Positions 7,694 through 16,711 are shown, counted from the stretch's first letter. The stretch: 26,503 bases of DNA from Spirochaetia bacterium UBA6919 (GCA_002450905.1 DKAT01000005.1:1-26503), one strand, 5' to 3'. The notes: generated from the sequence alone by a model not told the origin. Numbers and translations: made by a program.

Positions 7694-8050
7694 ATGATAT
7701 TGAATCAAGCACTGTATGTTGTTCTTCTTTCGGGGGTATTTTTTCTGCTGTCGAAATTATTTCCTGCCATTAAAATAAGAAGTTTCATAGCGGCTCTTGG
7801 AGTTGCTGTGGTTTATAGTGTACTTAATTATTTGTTGAGTTGGTTTATTGGAGGAGTATTCAAGACACTGACGATTTTTATTTTCTTTATAGCCTGGTTC
7901 TTTACATCGTTTGTGGTTAATACAGTAATCATTTACCTTACTGATAAGCTGATGGATAGTTTTGAGATTGAGAATTTCAGTTGGACTGCTATAACAGCGG
8001 GTGTGATTACGGTGAGTAGCTTTGCATTGCATAAGGTGTTGGGAATATAG
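7694..8050 (+). CDS. Small membrane protein of the phage-holin-4 superfamily type
   Basis: The 118-residue hydrophobic protein has four likely transmembrane segments (about 3-21, 31-52, 58-82, 97-112) and the FxAALGVAVVYSVLNYLL pattern after the second segment start, as in the widespread PF04020 'phage holin family' proteins. Despite the name, most chromosomal members have no proven lysis role. GAGGAT about seven bases before the ATG overlaps the stop of the nucleotidyltransferase gene. Nothing around it looks like a prophage. The family call is moderate; membrane location is secure. Confidence 0.68.
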   Translation: MILNQALYVVLLSGVFFLLSKLFPAIKIRSFIAALGVAVVYSVLNYLLSWFIGGVFKTLTIFIFFIAWFFTSFVVNTVIIYLTDKLMDSFEIENFSWTAITAGVITVSSFALHKVLGI

Positions 8051-8357
8051 TGATATAGTATACTGATAATTCTTTAAACTTGAAATCCTTTGAAACATGG
8101 TTTGAGAGCCTCACCATGACAGCATTAATATTATGACTTCAATTTTAAAAGAGTTTTAGTATACATTAATTAGGAGATGAGGAATGGCAGGCTTAATTAA
8201 TGGGTTGTAAGGAAAAATACATAGATGATAGACTGATAATCTTTTGAATTTGAAATGATTAATGGATGTTTCGACTCCGCTCATCAACCGAATCAAATGT
8301 TTTATATTTTCAATTATATATGATTATTAGTATAGCTTTAAACGGGGTATGAATATT
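8051..8357. repeat. Repeat-rich intergenic region
   Basis: This 307-bp gap holds no gene. It contains dispersed repeat copy 2 (8096-8163) with the hairpin CATGGT-TT-GAG-AGC-CTC-ACCATG. It also has two related ~45-bp units (about 8054-8100 and 8224-8268) sharing ACTGATAAT, TTTGAA/TTAAAC and TTGAAAT, and a TTTCGACTCCGCTCAT motif at about 8269-8284 that resembles other REP-like units. Confidence 0.6.
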
Positions 8358-10019
8358 TTAGCCTGTATTTCCATGAACACTGATAACTTTTAATGGTATC
8401 AAGAAATGGAATTTAGAGCCGAGATTTAATTTACTTTCTGCCCATATTTTTCCCTTCAATTTCTCAATAATTTTTTTTGATAAGGCTAATCCCATTCCAA
8501 GTCCTCCGATCTTTCGTGTGGCAGATCCATCTCCTTGCATAAACGGATTAAATATTTTCTGAATCATTTCTTCAGAGATTCCAATCCCTGTATCACTTAC
8601 TGTAAAGATGAGCAAGATATTTTCATCGCTGTAATCATGGGGAATTTCATGGGATTCAGCATATTTTTGGACTGTTAGAACTACGGCTCCCTTTTCTGTG
8701 AACTGGACAGCATTTTTAACAATATTACCGACGATTTGCTGGATTCTCATTACATCTCCCATCAGGATAGGAGGGATATTCTGTTTGATAAAGATGGATA
8801 GGTCAATATTTTTTTGATATGCCATTTTCATATAGGGAAGTATGGCTCTATCAAGGCAATCTGATAGTGTAAATAGTGTATTTTCAATATTAAAATCCCC
8901 GGCTTCTATTTTAGAATAGTCCAATATCATCATGAGAAGATTCAAGAGGTTATTAGCAGAGACTTTTACAGAATTTAGATATTCTTTTTGGTCATTATCA
9001 AGATTTGAGTCAAGAACAAGATCTGTCATTCCGAGAATGGTATTCATCGGTGTTCTGAATTCATGGCTCATATTAGCTAAGAATTGATTTTTTAGCTTGT
9101 TAGACTCTTCAGCTTTCTCTTTAGCCGAGATTAAATCCCGTTCAATTTGCTTTCTTGGGGAAATATCATTAACCAGTAATAAAATATGGTCTTCACCCTT
9201 TGCTACAAAATGACTTAGGATGCACTCAAGCCAGATTTCTTTATTTGCCATAGTCCATGTCTGTATATCTATTTTCGTTTCAATAGCTGATTTTAAGACG
9301 CTATCCAGGATATCAACAAGTTCAGTATGTTTCCACTGGGGAATATTTCTGATATTATTATTGATTAGACTTTCTATAGGTAATTCAAGTACATTAGCGA
9401 TGTATTGATTAGCTGAGATACAGGTTCCATCAGAGCGAAATGTACACATTCCAAGAGGTATACTTGTTATTAATTTCTGATTAAAATTAGAAGTTTCTTC
9501 CAAAAGAGATTCTGTTTGTTTTCTAACTGAAAACTCATCCTGAAGCCTTTTTATAATATGTAGTAAATCTTCAGTTCTGTCCCTTACAAGATCTTCAAGA
9601 TGTTGTTGATGCTTACGTAATTCCTTTTGGATATTATTTCTTTCAACGACTTTATATAATGTGTGGTTTAGGATTTGCAAGGATATTTCATCTTTTTTCA
9701 GGTAATCATAAGCACCAGAGCGGAGAGCTTCAATAACAGCTTTCTCATCGCTTAATCCAGTAAGGATAATCATGGGGGCGTTGACATTTAATTCCTTTAG
9801 AGCCTTGATTGTATCAAGACCAGTTTCTTTATTTAGAATATAGTCAATCAGTATTGTATCATACTCCATAGACTTACAAAACTGAACAGCGTGATCACTA
9901 TTTTCACAGGTATCACAATGTATTTTCCAATTAGGTAATTCTTGTAAGTATCTTTCAATAAGCTTTCTGAATGAAGGATCGTCATCAACAAGAAGTACAG
10001 AAATGGATGTCCTTTGCAT
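8358..10019 (-). CDS. Hybrid sensor: receiver - coiled coil - PAS - histidine kinase
   Basis: The 553-residue soluble protein has no transmembrane segment, so it senses in the cytoplasm or receives phosphate from another kinase. Order: receiver domain 1-125 (Asp12-14, phospho-acceptor Asp59, Thr87, Lys108), coiled coil ~125-178, PAS-like domain ~178-290, then HisKA with the H-box MSHEFRTPMN (His319) and an HATPase domain with N-box (Asn436), DTGIG (476-480), F-box (Phe490) and GLGMG (506-510). All catalytic motifs are intact. An N-terminal receiver followed by PAS and kinase is common in phosphorelay branch points. AGGTAGAAT precedes the ATG. It is divergent from an NtrC-family regulator 483 bp away, its most likely partner, though that is inferred from position. 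Confidence 0.92.
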   Translation of the reverse strand: MQRTSISVLLVDDDPSFRKLIERYLQELPNWKIHCDTCENSDHAVQFCKSMEYDTILIDYILNKETGLDTIKALKELNVNAPMIILTGLSDEKAVIEALRSGAYDYLKKDEISLQILNHTLYKVVERNNIQKELRKHQQHLEDLVRDRTEDLLHIIKRLQDEFSVRKQTESLLEETSNFNQKLITSIPLGMCTFRSDGTCISANQYIANVLELPIESLINNNIRNIPQWKHTELVDILDSVLKSAIETKIDIQTWTMANKEIWLECILSHFVAKGEDHILLLVNDISPRKQIERDLISAKEKAEESNKLKNQFLANMSHEFRTPMNTILGMTDLVLDSNLDNDQKEYLNSVKVSANNLLNLLMMILDYSKIEAGDFNIENTLFTLSDCLDRAILPYMKMAYQKNIDLSIFIKQNIPPILMGDVMRIQQIVGNIVKNAVQFTEKGAVVLTVQKYAESHEIPHDYSDENILLIFTVSDTGIGISEEMIQKIFNPFMQGDGSATRKIGGLGMGLALSKKIIEKLKGKIWAESKLNLGSKFHFLIPLKVISVHGNTG

Positions 10020-10502
10020 ATTCTACCTGAATTCAAAATATCTAATGAATTATGAGCAAGAATCGTACCAAGGATTTGGATAATATTAATGGGATCACAT
10101 AAACTTCCGTGTATGTTGTTAATACAACCAATCATCCATTTTGTACTATCTGAGGGTTGTTTAACCTCAAGGCAACACCATGATATATGAAAATTTCATG
10201 CCAAGATGTAAATATTGCACTACTTTTTTATATTTAATGATAGGTTTTAATATTAAGCAGATGTTTAAAAATGACACAATATTTCATTTTTCTACGATGT
10301 GTGCATTTTACTACACAAATAATCCATAATTAATAAAAAGTCAAGAAATATATTTCATGGTCATTATGATACACATGGTTATTCTATGAATAATTAATTA
10401 TTTATGAAAATAAAAAAATACAAAATATTTTGTCAATATGAAAATTAATTCGTATCTTTATTTCATAATTATTAAAAAAACATTCAGCTACAGGAAAGAT
10501 TT
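10020..10502. promoter_or_regulatory. Divergent control region between the kinase and the sigma-54 activator
   Basis: This 483-bp very AT-rich gap has no convincing gene. It contains the promoter at 10430-10458, a small palindrome ATGAAA-A-TTTCAT (10187-10199), another (ATAATTAATTAT around 10390-10401), and on the minus strand TGGCATGAAATTTTCA (10188-10203). The last has a near-consensus sigma-54 -24 element but lacks the G of the -12 GC pair, so it is only a weak candidate. Confidence 0.4.
10430..10458 (+). promoter_or_regulatory. Predicted promoter of the NtrC-family regulator
   Basis: TTGTCA (10430-10435), 17-bp spacer, TATCTT (10453-10458). The transcript would start near 10465, with AGGAAAG just before the ATG at 10503. 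Confidence 0.55.
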
Positions 10503-11903
10503 ATGGATAAAATTCTCCTTATTGAAGAAGATTTCTCGGTTAGAAAAAACATATCTGAAACTCTAATCAAGAATGGATACAACCCTCATGAGTGTTACAC
10601 ATCGAAACAAGCTATCGAAATACTTAATAACGGAGAAAAATTTTCTGCGATCCTTATAGATACAAATATGCAGGATACTAATGTTATTCAAACTATGCAG
10701 GAAATTAAAAAAATTAATAGAAATATGCCAATCATTGTTTTAGCAAAGATGGAAGAAATAAATATTGCTCGAGATATTGTTCAGAAAGGAGCATATGACT
10801 TTATAATTACTCCACCAAAGACTGACAGACTAACCTTTACATTGAAACGTGCGATTGAGAAATACAATTTGGATAGGAAGTTTCAGCAACTAAATACATC
10901 TGTGGAATCCTCATTGGAAGGAGTATTTGGTGTTAGCGATGCTATTAGAAAAGTTGTGGATCAAATGAATCAGATATCCTGGAATGATATTTCTGTTGTC
11001 ATACAAGGAGAAACTGGAACAGGTAAGTCATTTATAGCTCAGACCATACATAATATGAGTCATCGAGCCAAAGGTCCTTTTGTTAAAGTAGATATTGGAT
11101 CCATTCCAGAAAATCTAATTGAGAGTGAACTGTTTGGCCATGAGAAGGGTGCCTTCACTGGTGCTGACAGAAAGAAAATTGGTTATTTTGAATCTGCAAA
11201 TAAAGGCACAATCTTTATTGACGAGCTTCAGAATATGTCATTATATGTTCAGAGCAAAATTTTAAATGTAGTAGAAGAGAAAAAGATTTATCCACTGGGC
11301 GGAACCAAAGCTGTATCCGTAGATGTTCGTTTAATTACCGCTACCAATATAGATTTTAAAACACATGTCAATAGTGGGAAGTTTAGAGATGATTTGTTCT
11401 ACAGGTTATGCGAGTTTATTATAGTCCTGCCTCCCCTGAGAGACCGCAAGGAAGATATCCCGTTTCTGGCACAAAAATTCTTTACTGAATACAAAGAAGA
11501 ACTAAAAAAACCCTTAGGCGAATTACATTCTGATACCCTAACATATTTAAAGAATCACTCCTGGAAAGGTAATGTAAGAGAGCTTAAAAATGTCATACGC
11601 AGAACAACTCTCCTTTCTAATAAAGATATTATTATGCCTGATGATATAATTTTCCTTGATAACAATATGATTAGCTCAAATGATCTTCAAAACTCTTATA
11701 ATAGCACAATATCCGATAACCTAGATACAAAAAAAGTCATCCCACTAAAGGAATTAACAAATAAAGCCATACAACAACTTGAAAAAAAAGCAATTATACA
11801 TGCTCTCAAAATAACTAATGGAAACAGAACAAAAGCCGCTAACCTTCTCCAAATTAGTAGTAGAAGCCTATTTGCTAAAATCAAAGACTATGGTATTTCT
11901 TGA
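10503..11903 (+). CDS. NtrC-family sigma-54-dependent response regulator with degenerate receiver
   Basis: The 466-residue protein has receiver (1-122), AAA+ sigma-54 interaction domain (~138-370) and Fis-type helix-turn-helix (~437-463). In the AAA+ part, Walker A GETGTGKS (169-176), the sigma-54 contact loop GAFTGA (216-221), Walker B GTIFIDEL (235-242), RDDLFYRL (295-302) and GNVREL (356-361) are all intact, so it should remodel sigma-54 RNA polymerase. The receiver keeps Asp53 and acidic residues 8-10, but the conserved Thr/Ser is Ala81 and the conserved Lys is Thr103 (ITPP instead of TKP). These are switch residues, so activation may not follow normal phosphorylation. It stands alone on its strand, divergent from the sensor kinase and upstream of the FecR/transglutaminase/MoxR genes, which are possible targets. 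Confidence 0.94.
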   Translation: MDKILLIEEDFSVRKNISETLIKNGYNPHECYTSKQAIEILNNGEKFSAILIDTNMQDTNVIQTMQEIKKINRNMPIIVLAKMEEINIARDIVQKGAYDFIITPPKTDRLTFTLKRAIEKYNLDRKFQQLNTSVESSLEGVFGVSDAIRKVVDQMNQISWNDISVVIQGETGTGKSFIAQTIHNMSHRAKGPFVKVDIGSIPENLIESELFGHEKGAFTGADRKKIGYFESANKGTIFIDELQNMSLYVQSKILNVVEEKKIYPLGGTKAVSVDVRLITATNIDFKTHVNSGKFRDDLFYRLCEFIIVLPPLRDRKEDIPFLAQKFFTEYKEELKKPLGELHSDTLTYLKNHSWKGNVRELKNVIRRTTLLSNKDIIMPDDIIFLDNNMISSNDLQNSYNSTISDNLDTKKVIPLKELTNKAIQQLEKKAIIHALKITNGNRTKAANLLQISSRSLFAKIKDYGIS

Positions 11904-12053
11904 CATCTTTTACGTAATTAATAATTTATAGAAATAAAATATCCCATTATCCATCAAATTATGTTAATTCAAAAAAATATAAATTAATAAGCTAAAAATT
12001 GATCTTATATCAATGATTTATTAAATTTTCTTATTATAGAGGAAGGTGATTTT

Positions 12054-12992
12054 ATGAAAATGTCAATTATTCTTCTTATTAACTTTCTAATATTTATTTC
12101 TTCAAATACTTATACACAAGATTATGCTAAAATCCTTTTTGTAAAAGGAAATGTATATGTTCTCATCAATAAAAACTGGACTCGGGCTTATCCAGGATTG
12201 AATATCTCAATCTATACTTATCTGAATGTTGCACCCAACGCAGCTATTAAAATATCATACAAACAGAAATCCTTAACCATTAAAAATAACGTAATCATTC
12301 AAGTCAAAAAAGCTTTTACCAGTAATTATCTCATCCATCAAAACTCACTATCTAACCATGTAAACAGATCATTCATTAAATCATCATCAGGCGTTGCTCA
12401 AATAGCTGGTATCCGCGCTGATAAAACTGTTAAAACAAAATCTCCAAGTGACACAAATGGTCTATCATGGTCTGATGATGATGATGACAATGAAAAATCT
12501 CCGACTAAACTAGCTGAAAATAAGTTTCAATCAGCATCAGAAAAATACATACAAAAAAAATTCCTATCCGCTATAAATGATTTAAAACCAGTTGTCGAAA
12601 ATCTCGGTCCAAACAAAGAAAAGGGGTATTTTCTATTGGGACTATCATACTTTCAAATCTGTCAGTACAACTTATCGGATTTCTATTTCTCAAAAGTCAT
12701 CTCCTTGAAAGGAAGTTTGCTCAATAAAGCTATTATTCTAAAAGGATTATCCTTACACTATACAGAAAAGTATTATCAATCAAACAAATATCTAAAATTA
12801 TTTCTCAAAAAAGAAAGTACAAACGATCGGGAGCTAAACGCAGGATGCTATTTCACCTTGGCTCTCAACTCTGTGGCACAAAAAAAATATTCATCAGCAA
12901 AGAAATATTATAACATCATCAAAACAAAATACTCTGATACAAGTTATTATGAACTATCCCTAGAGGAATTGAAAAAGCTTGAGAAGTTATAA
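12054..12992 (+). CDS. Secreted FecR-like/TPR protein
   Basis: The 312-residue protein begins with a signal peptide (hydrophobic 4-17, cleavage probably near TYTQ at 19-22). Residues ~24-125 resemble a FecR-type domain: AKILFVKGNVYV, a central beta-rich stretch, and the closing AGIRADK that recalls the family's xVRG motif. An acidic linker SDDDDDNEK (140-148) leads to a helical region ~155-310 with TPR-like helix pairs (for example EKGYFLLGLSYFQICQYN). GAGGAAGGTG precedes the ATG. The end overlaps the next gene by 14 bases, so the two are coupled. It probably acts in the periplasm as a binding or scaffold partner of the next protein. The FecR assignment is moderate and no enzymatic motif is seen. 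Confidence 0.7.
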   Translation: MKMSIILLINFLIFISSNTYTQDYAKILFVKGNVYVLINKNWTRAYPGLNISIYTYLNVAPNAAIKISYKQKSLTIKNNVIIQVKKAFTSNYLIHQNSLSNHVNRSFIKSSSGVAQIAGIRADKTVKTKSPSDTNGLSWSDDDDDNEKSPTKLAENKFQSASEKYIQKKFLSAINDLKPVVENLGPNKEKGYFLLGLSYFQICQYNLSDFYFSKVISLKGSLLNKAIILKGLSLHYTEKYYQSNKYLKLFLKKESTNDRELNAGCYFTLALNSVAQKKYSSAKKYYNIIKTKYSDTSYYELSLEELKKLEKL

Positions 12993-15024
12993 TTGTTATG
13001 AAAATATTCTTAAGATAGCTATAATTTTATATATATTAATTGGATCTACTATTACCCTTTCTGCAGAAGATACCTCAAAAAATGCAAATCCCCTTATTTC
13101 TACATATAATTTCTGGGATTGGGGGATTGGATTTCGTCTAAATGGGGAAATTTCTTTCAGTAAAAAAAAAATAGTCACTGATGTCCACTCACTTTCGTTA
13201 AAATTTAATCCTAAATTGATAAAAAACTTTTATGCCGAAGCAGAAGTTGGCCTTGGTTTAAAAGATTATGATTTTAGTATTTTCTCAATTGGTGCTAATA
13301 TCCTGTATAAAATCCCGTTATATAAAGGTTTTGGAATAGAGTTTCTCGCAGGAGCAGGATTTGCAAAACCCCTTCTCCCAGATCTAGCCCCAACACGATT
13401 TGCAAAAGGAGGACTCTTCTTCTCATTTGATATCTCCTACGCCACCAGTCTGGATCTCGGTGGAACGTATATCCTATATTTCTCCAACCAGGATTTTATG
13501 CACTCACTCCGTCTGGGAATTGGTGTGACTTATCGATTCGGAGATGATCCTAATATCTTTAAACCAAATCAATTAGAAAGAGATATCCAGTTTAAACCTG
13601 TTTTCGCGGCATTGTATAAATATTATAATAAACACCCCATAGGTACTCTCAAAGTAGTTAATCGATCTATGAATAAAATCTCTAAGCTAAGGGCAGAGGT
13701 CTTTGTAAGACGACTCATGGATTTTTCTCGCTCCACAAAGATTTTTACAAATGTTGAACCAGGACAAACTCTGTATATTAACTTATACGCCCTGTTTAAT
13801 AACACAGTACTAAAGGTGACTGAGGATACTCCCATCACGGCACAAGTTAAAATCATTGCTACTATAGATAATAAAGATATTGAAATTAATGAAAGCTCCA
13901 CAATCTTTCTCCATAACAGAAATGCAATGACATGGACCGATACGCGAAAGCTGGTTAGTTTTGTGACCCATAGAGATACACCTATTATGAGATTTGTTCG
14001 ATTTGTCCAAAACCAATACAAAGCTAAATTGAATATATTTCCAAGCCAGGATTTAAACACCGCAATTCTTCTCTATAATGCCCTTGCTGTATACGGGATA
14101 AATTATTCCGCTGATCCTAAAACTCCTTTTAAAGAATATATCAACCAGGCGAATCAGGTCGATTATATCCAGTTTCCAAGGGAGGTCTTACGTTACGGCT
14201 CTGGAGATTGCGATGATTTAGTAGCTCTCTACGCCTCACTCTGCGAAAATATCAGCATCGAAACAGCTCTAATAACTGTTCCAAGACACATTTTTCTAAT
14301 GGTGAATACCCAGATCCCTGCTTCAGATTATAAAAAAATTACAAAACATAAAAGGCTCCTTGTTTTCTACAACGATGAGGTCTGGATTCCAATTGAACTT
14401 ACTATGCTCAGAAATTCATTTTCTACAGCATGGGAAACCGCTGCATGGCAGTTCCAAAAGTGGAAAAACTCTAATAAACTAGAAATTACAACAATCCAAA
14501 AGGCTTGGGAGGTTTATGAGCCCGTAACACTCGAAGAAACTTTCTGGGAGCCTTCATTCAGAGACCTTTCAAAAAAGCTAGTACCCTTCCAAAAAAAAGA
14601 TCACAGATTAATTAAGACCCTTATGAGAAATGGTTTGACTACTGACTCTGATAAAATCCGGAATCGAATTAAAAAAAATCCCAATAACCCTGCGCTATAC
14701 AATAAACTTGGTTTGCAATATATTATAAATAAGAAATATACCAAGGCTATCAGAGCATTTCAAAAAAGTATATCCCTCAATCCTAATTCTCACAAAGGAT
14801 ATAATAATCTTGGGAATACATATCTCCTTCTCAAAAAATATAAAAAGGCCATCAAACAATATAAAGTAGCAATTAAAAAGAATTCCAATAAATCATCAAT
14901 TTATTTAAACCTTGCCAGAGCCTATTTAGAGATGGGTGATTTTAAAAATGCAAAAAAATATTACAAAAAAGCCATATCTATCCAACCTGCTCTTAGAGGA
15001 AAACTCCCAATTAAAATTGATTAA
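12979..15024 (+). CDS. Envelope protein: beta-barrel-like region + transglutaminase-like domain + TPRs
   Basis: I chose the TTG at 12979 because no in-frame ATG precedes the signal peptide (hydrophobic 11-28, ending TLSAED); GAGGA lies 11 bases upstream. The 681-residue product has, after the signal, ~45-190 of alternating hydrophobic/aromatic strands (FWDWGIGFRL, AEAEVGLGL, LRLGIGVTYRFG) like an outer-membrane barrel. A linker region ~200-350 follows. The transglutaminase-like core at ~355-475 has GSGDCDD (Cys411), PRHIFL (His437) and VWIPIEL, with Glu473 where an Asp is usual. Three TPRs occupy 572-670. Cys and His are intact, so hydrolase, peptidase or amide-transfer activity is possible. 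Barrel, transglutaminase and TPR in one chain is an unusual architecture. It overlaps the FecR-like gene and precedes MoxR, a frequent partner of transglutaminase-like proteins. Confidence 0.82.
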   Translation: MRSYNCYENILKIAIILYILIGSTITLSAEDTSKNANPLISTYNFWDWGIGFRLNGEISFSKKKIVTDVHSLSLKFNPKLIKNFYAEAEVGLGLKDYDFSIFSIGANILYKIPLYKGFGIEFLAGAGFAKPLLPDLAPTRFAKGGLFFSFDISYATSLDLGGTYILYFSNQDFMHSLRLGIGVTYRFGDDPNIFKPNQLERDIQFKPVFAALYKYYNKHPIGTLKVVNRSMNKISKLRAEVFVRRLMDFSRSTKIFTNVEPGQTLYINLYALFNNTVLKVTEDTPITAQVKIIATIDNKDIEINESSTIFLHNRNAMTWTDTRKLVSFVTHRDTPIMRFVRFVQNQYKAKLNIFPSQDLNTAILLYNALAVYGINYSADPKTPFKEYINQANQVDYIQFPREVLRYGSGDCDDLVALYASLCENISIETALITVPRHIFLMVNTQIPASDYKKITKHKRLLVFYNDEVWIPIELTMLRNSFSTAWETAAWQFQKWKNSNKLEITTIQKAWEVYEPVTLEETFWEPSFRDLSKKLVPFQKKDHRLIKTLMRNGLTTDSDKIRNRIKKNPNNPALYNKLGLQYIINKKYTKAIRAFQKSISLNPNSHKGYNNLGNTYLLLKKYKKAIKQYKVAIKKNSNKSSIYLNLARAYLEMGDFKNAKKYYKKAISIQPALRGKLPIKID

Positions 15025-15170
15025 AACTATCCTCCAGTCTTCAATAGAATGAAAAATATTAATAAAATGACTTTACCCCGCAAGAAATCATGACAATTTG
15101 AAAACATTTCAGTATATTTATATTTTCAAAAAACGATATAATAATCACTCAACACCCAGAGGATGCTAAG

Positions 15171-16163
15171 TTGACTTTTGAAAAAGCAAATCAAATTATT
15201 CAAAATCTCATCACAAATGTAGAAAAAATTATTAGAGGTAAGCATGATGTCATAACTAAAATCATCACAGGAATTATAGCAGGTGGACACATCCTTCTTG
15301 AAGACTATCCAGGATGTGGCAAAACAACCCTTGCTAAAACCATTAGTTATTCTATTGGTACTGAAAATGAAAATTATCATGACCTTGACCACATTAAGTT
15401 TAAAAGAATCCAGTTTACTCCCGACCTCCTCCCATCAGATATTATCGGTGTCAATATTTATGATCAAAAAAAGGCTGAGTTTCGTTTCTCCCCAGGACCC
15501 ATATTTTCAAATATCGTTCTAGCTGATGAGATTAACAGAACAAGCCCAAAAGTCCAGTCCGCCCTATTAGAATGTATGGCAGAAGGGCAGGTTACTGTCG
15601 ATAATATTACATACCACCTCGACCCGTTTTTTTTCGTCATTGGAACCCAAAATCCTTTAGAGCTCTCGGGAACTTATCCCCTCCCCCTCGTCCAGCTTGA
15701 TCGATTCCTCATGAAATTAGACCTGGGACACATTGATATTTCTACGGAGATTCAAATATTGAAAGATTATGATAAAATTATTTCACAACCTGATAAGGTT
15801 AAAAAAGTTTGTACGCGACGAGAAATATTAGAATTAAGAAAACTGGCATTTGACGTATTTTGTGAAGAAGAAATCTTTGAATGTATTGTAGACATTGTTC
15901 AGAAGACTAGAAACCACCCTGCAATCCACTTTGGTGCAAGTACACGGAGTGCAATAATGCTTCTCCACGCCGCAAAGGCACATGCTCTAGTTCACCAAAG
16001 AGAATATGTTATCGAAGATGATATCAAATCACTAGCATACCACGTATTATCCCATCGTCTTTTATTCAAGGATAACACACAAAATCACAATGATATTTTG
16101 TTAACAATAATTCATGAGAGCGTTGAAAGACTGACGCTCTCAAACAAGAAATTCATCCGTTAA
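15171..16163 (+). CDS. MoxR-family AAA+ ATPase
   Basis: The 330-residue protein is a MoxR-type chaperone-like ATPase. Walker A is YPGCGKTT (46-53), followed by FTPDLLPSDIIG (82-93), FRFSPGPIF (104-112), Walker B ADEINR (118-123), sensor GTQNP (158-162) and LPLVQLDRF (171-179), then the helical lid with GASTRS. The start is TTG at 15171 with AGAGGA about eight bases upstream. MoxR genes usually sit next to DUF58 and TgpA-type transglutaminase/von Willebrand genes; here only a transglutaminase-like gene is upstream and a convergent DsrE gene is downstream, so the usual DUF58 partner is absent locally. The 146-bp gap after the barrel-transglutaminase gene leaves room for a separate promoter, but co-expression is plausible. 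Its coding end overlaps the stop of the convergent gene by four bases. Confidence 0.93.
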   Translation: MTFEKANQIIQNLITNVEKIIRGKHDVITKIITGIIAGGHILLEDYPGCGKTTLAKTISYSIGTENENYHDLDHIKFKRIQFTPDLLPSDIIGVNIYDQKKAEFRFSPGPIFSNIVLADEINRTSPKVQSALLECMAEGQVTVDNITYHLDPFFFVIGTQNPLELSGTYPLPLVQLDRFLMKLDLGHIDISTEIQILKDYDKIISQPDKVKKVCTRREILELRKLAFDVFCEEEIFECIVDIVQKTRNHPAIHFGASTRSAIMLLHAAKAHALVHQREYVIEDDIKSLAYHVLSHRLLFKDNTQNHNDILLTIIHESVERLTLSNKKFIR

Positions 16164-16711
16164 ATAAAATATGCAACTTTTGATTTTAATGCAAATTCGT
16201 ACATCGCAGCAACACCGCCAATTTGAGCTGGTACTATCCACTCATTTGGTTCAAATCCCATCACTTCAAGAGACGGAGCACAAATTAGGAATTTAATATC
16301 CAGTTCCACAGCAAGTTCAATGAGTTCTTCAAGGGATTGCATTTTTCCCTTCATCATATAACGAAATAAATTACGTCCAATCGGCCCAAAAGCCATTTGA
16401 GATGGATTTAATCCCTTACTGTTAGCTGGAAGCATCATATTCACCATCTTGTGTAAAAATCCTTTACCAGATAGCTTTCTCTTCTTCTTAATAACACTAC
16501 ATCCCCAGAAAGTGAAATACATCGTCACTTCCATACCCATTGCAGCAGCACCGGTAGCCATCATGAAAGCAGCCATTGCTTTATCAAAGTCACCTGAAAA
16601 AACAATAAGAGATACTTTGTTCTCTGGAAGATGTTCTCTGATTTCAGCTAACTGAGAATCCACTTCAGCCTTAACTAGAGATTTGATATCTTGTTCAGTT
16701 GATATGCTCAT
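16160..16711 (-). CDS. DsrE/DsrF-like family protein (DsrE2 type)
   Basis: The 183-residue protein has a DsrE-like fold pattern: VSLIVFSGDFDKAMAAFMMATGAAAMGMEV (33-62 region), TFWGCSVIKK (67-76, Cys71), a middle segment with MLP and GRNLF, and a second cysteine in LICAPSLEVMGF (Cys144). Members carry or transfer sulfur or act as peroxiredoxin-like redox proteins; the two cysteines at the family's usual positions make a sulfur or redox role likely. An N-terminal helical extension of ~30 residues precedes the fold. GAGGG eight bases before the ATG supports the start. It converges on moxR with overlapping stop codons. No dsrAB or other sulfur genes are nearby. Confidence 0.85.
   Translation of the reverse strand: MSISTEQDIKSLVKAEVDSQLAEIREHLPENKVSLIVFSGDFDKAMAAFMMATGAAAMGMEVTMYFTFWGCSVIKKKRKLSGKGFLHKMVNMMLPANSKGLNPSQMAFGPIGRNLFRYMMKGKMQSLEELIELAVELDIKFLICAPSLEVMGFEPNEWIVPAQIGGVAAMYEFALKSKVAYFI

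Noticed and set aside
9848..10135. 95-codon minus-strand frame overlapping the start of the sensor kinase
   Set aside because: It runs in another frame over the receiver domain and leader, without a ribosome site; a shadow.
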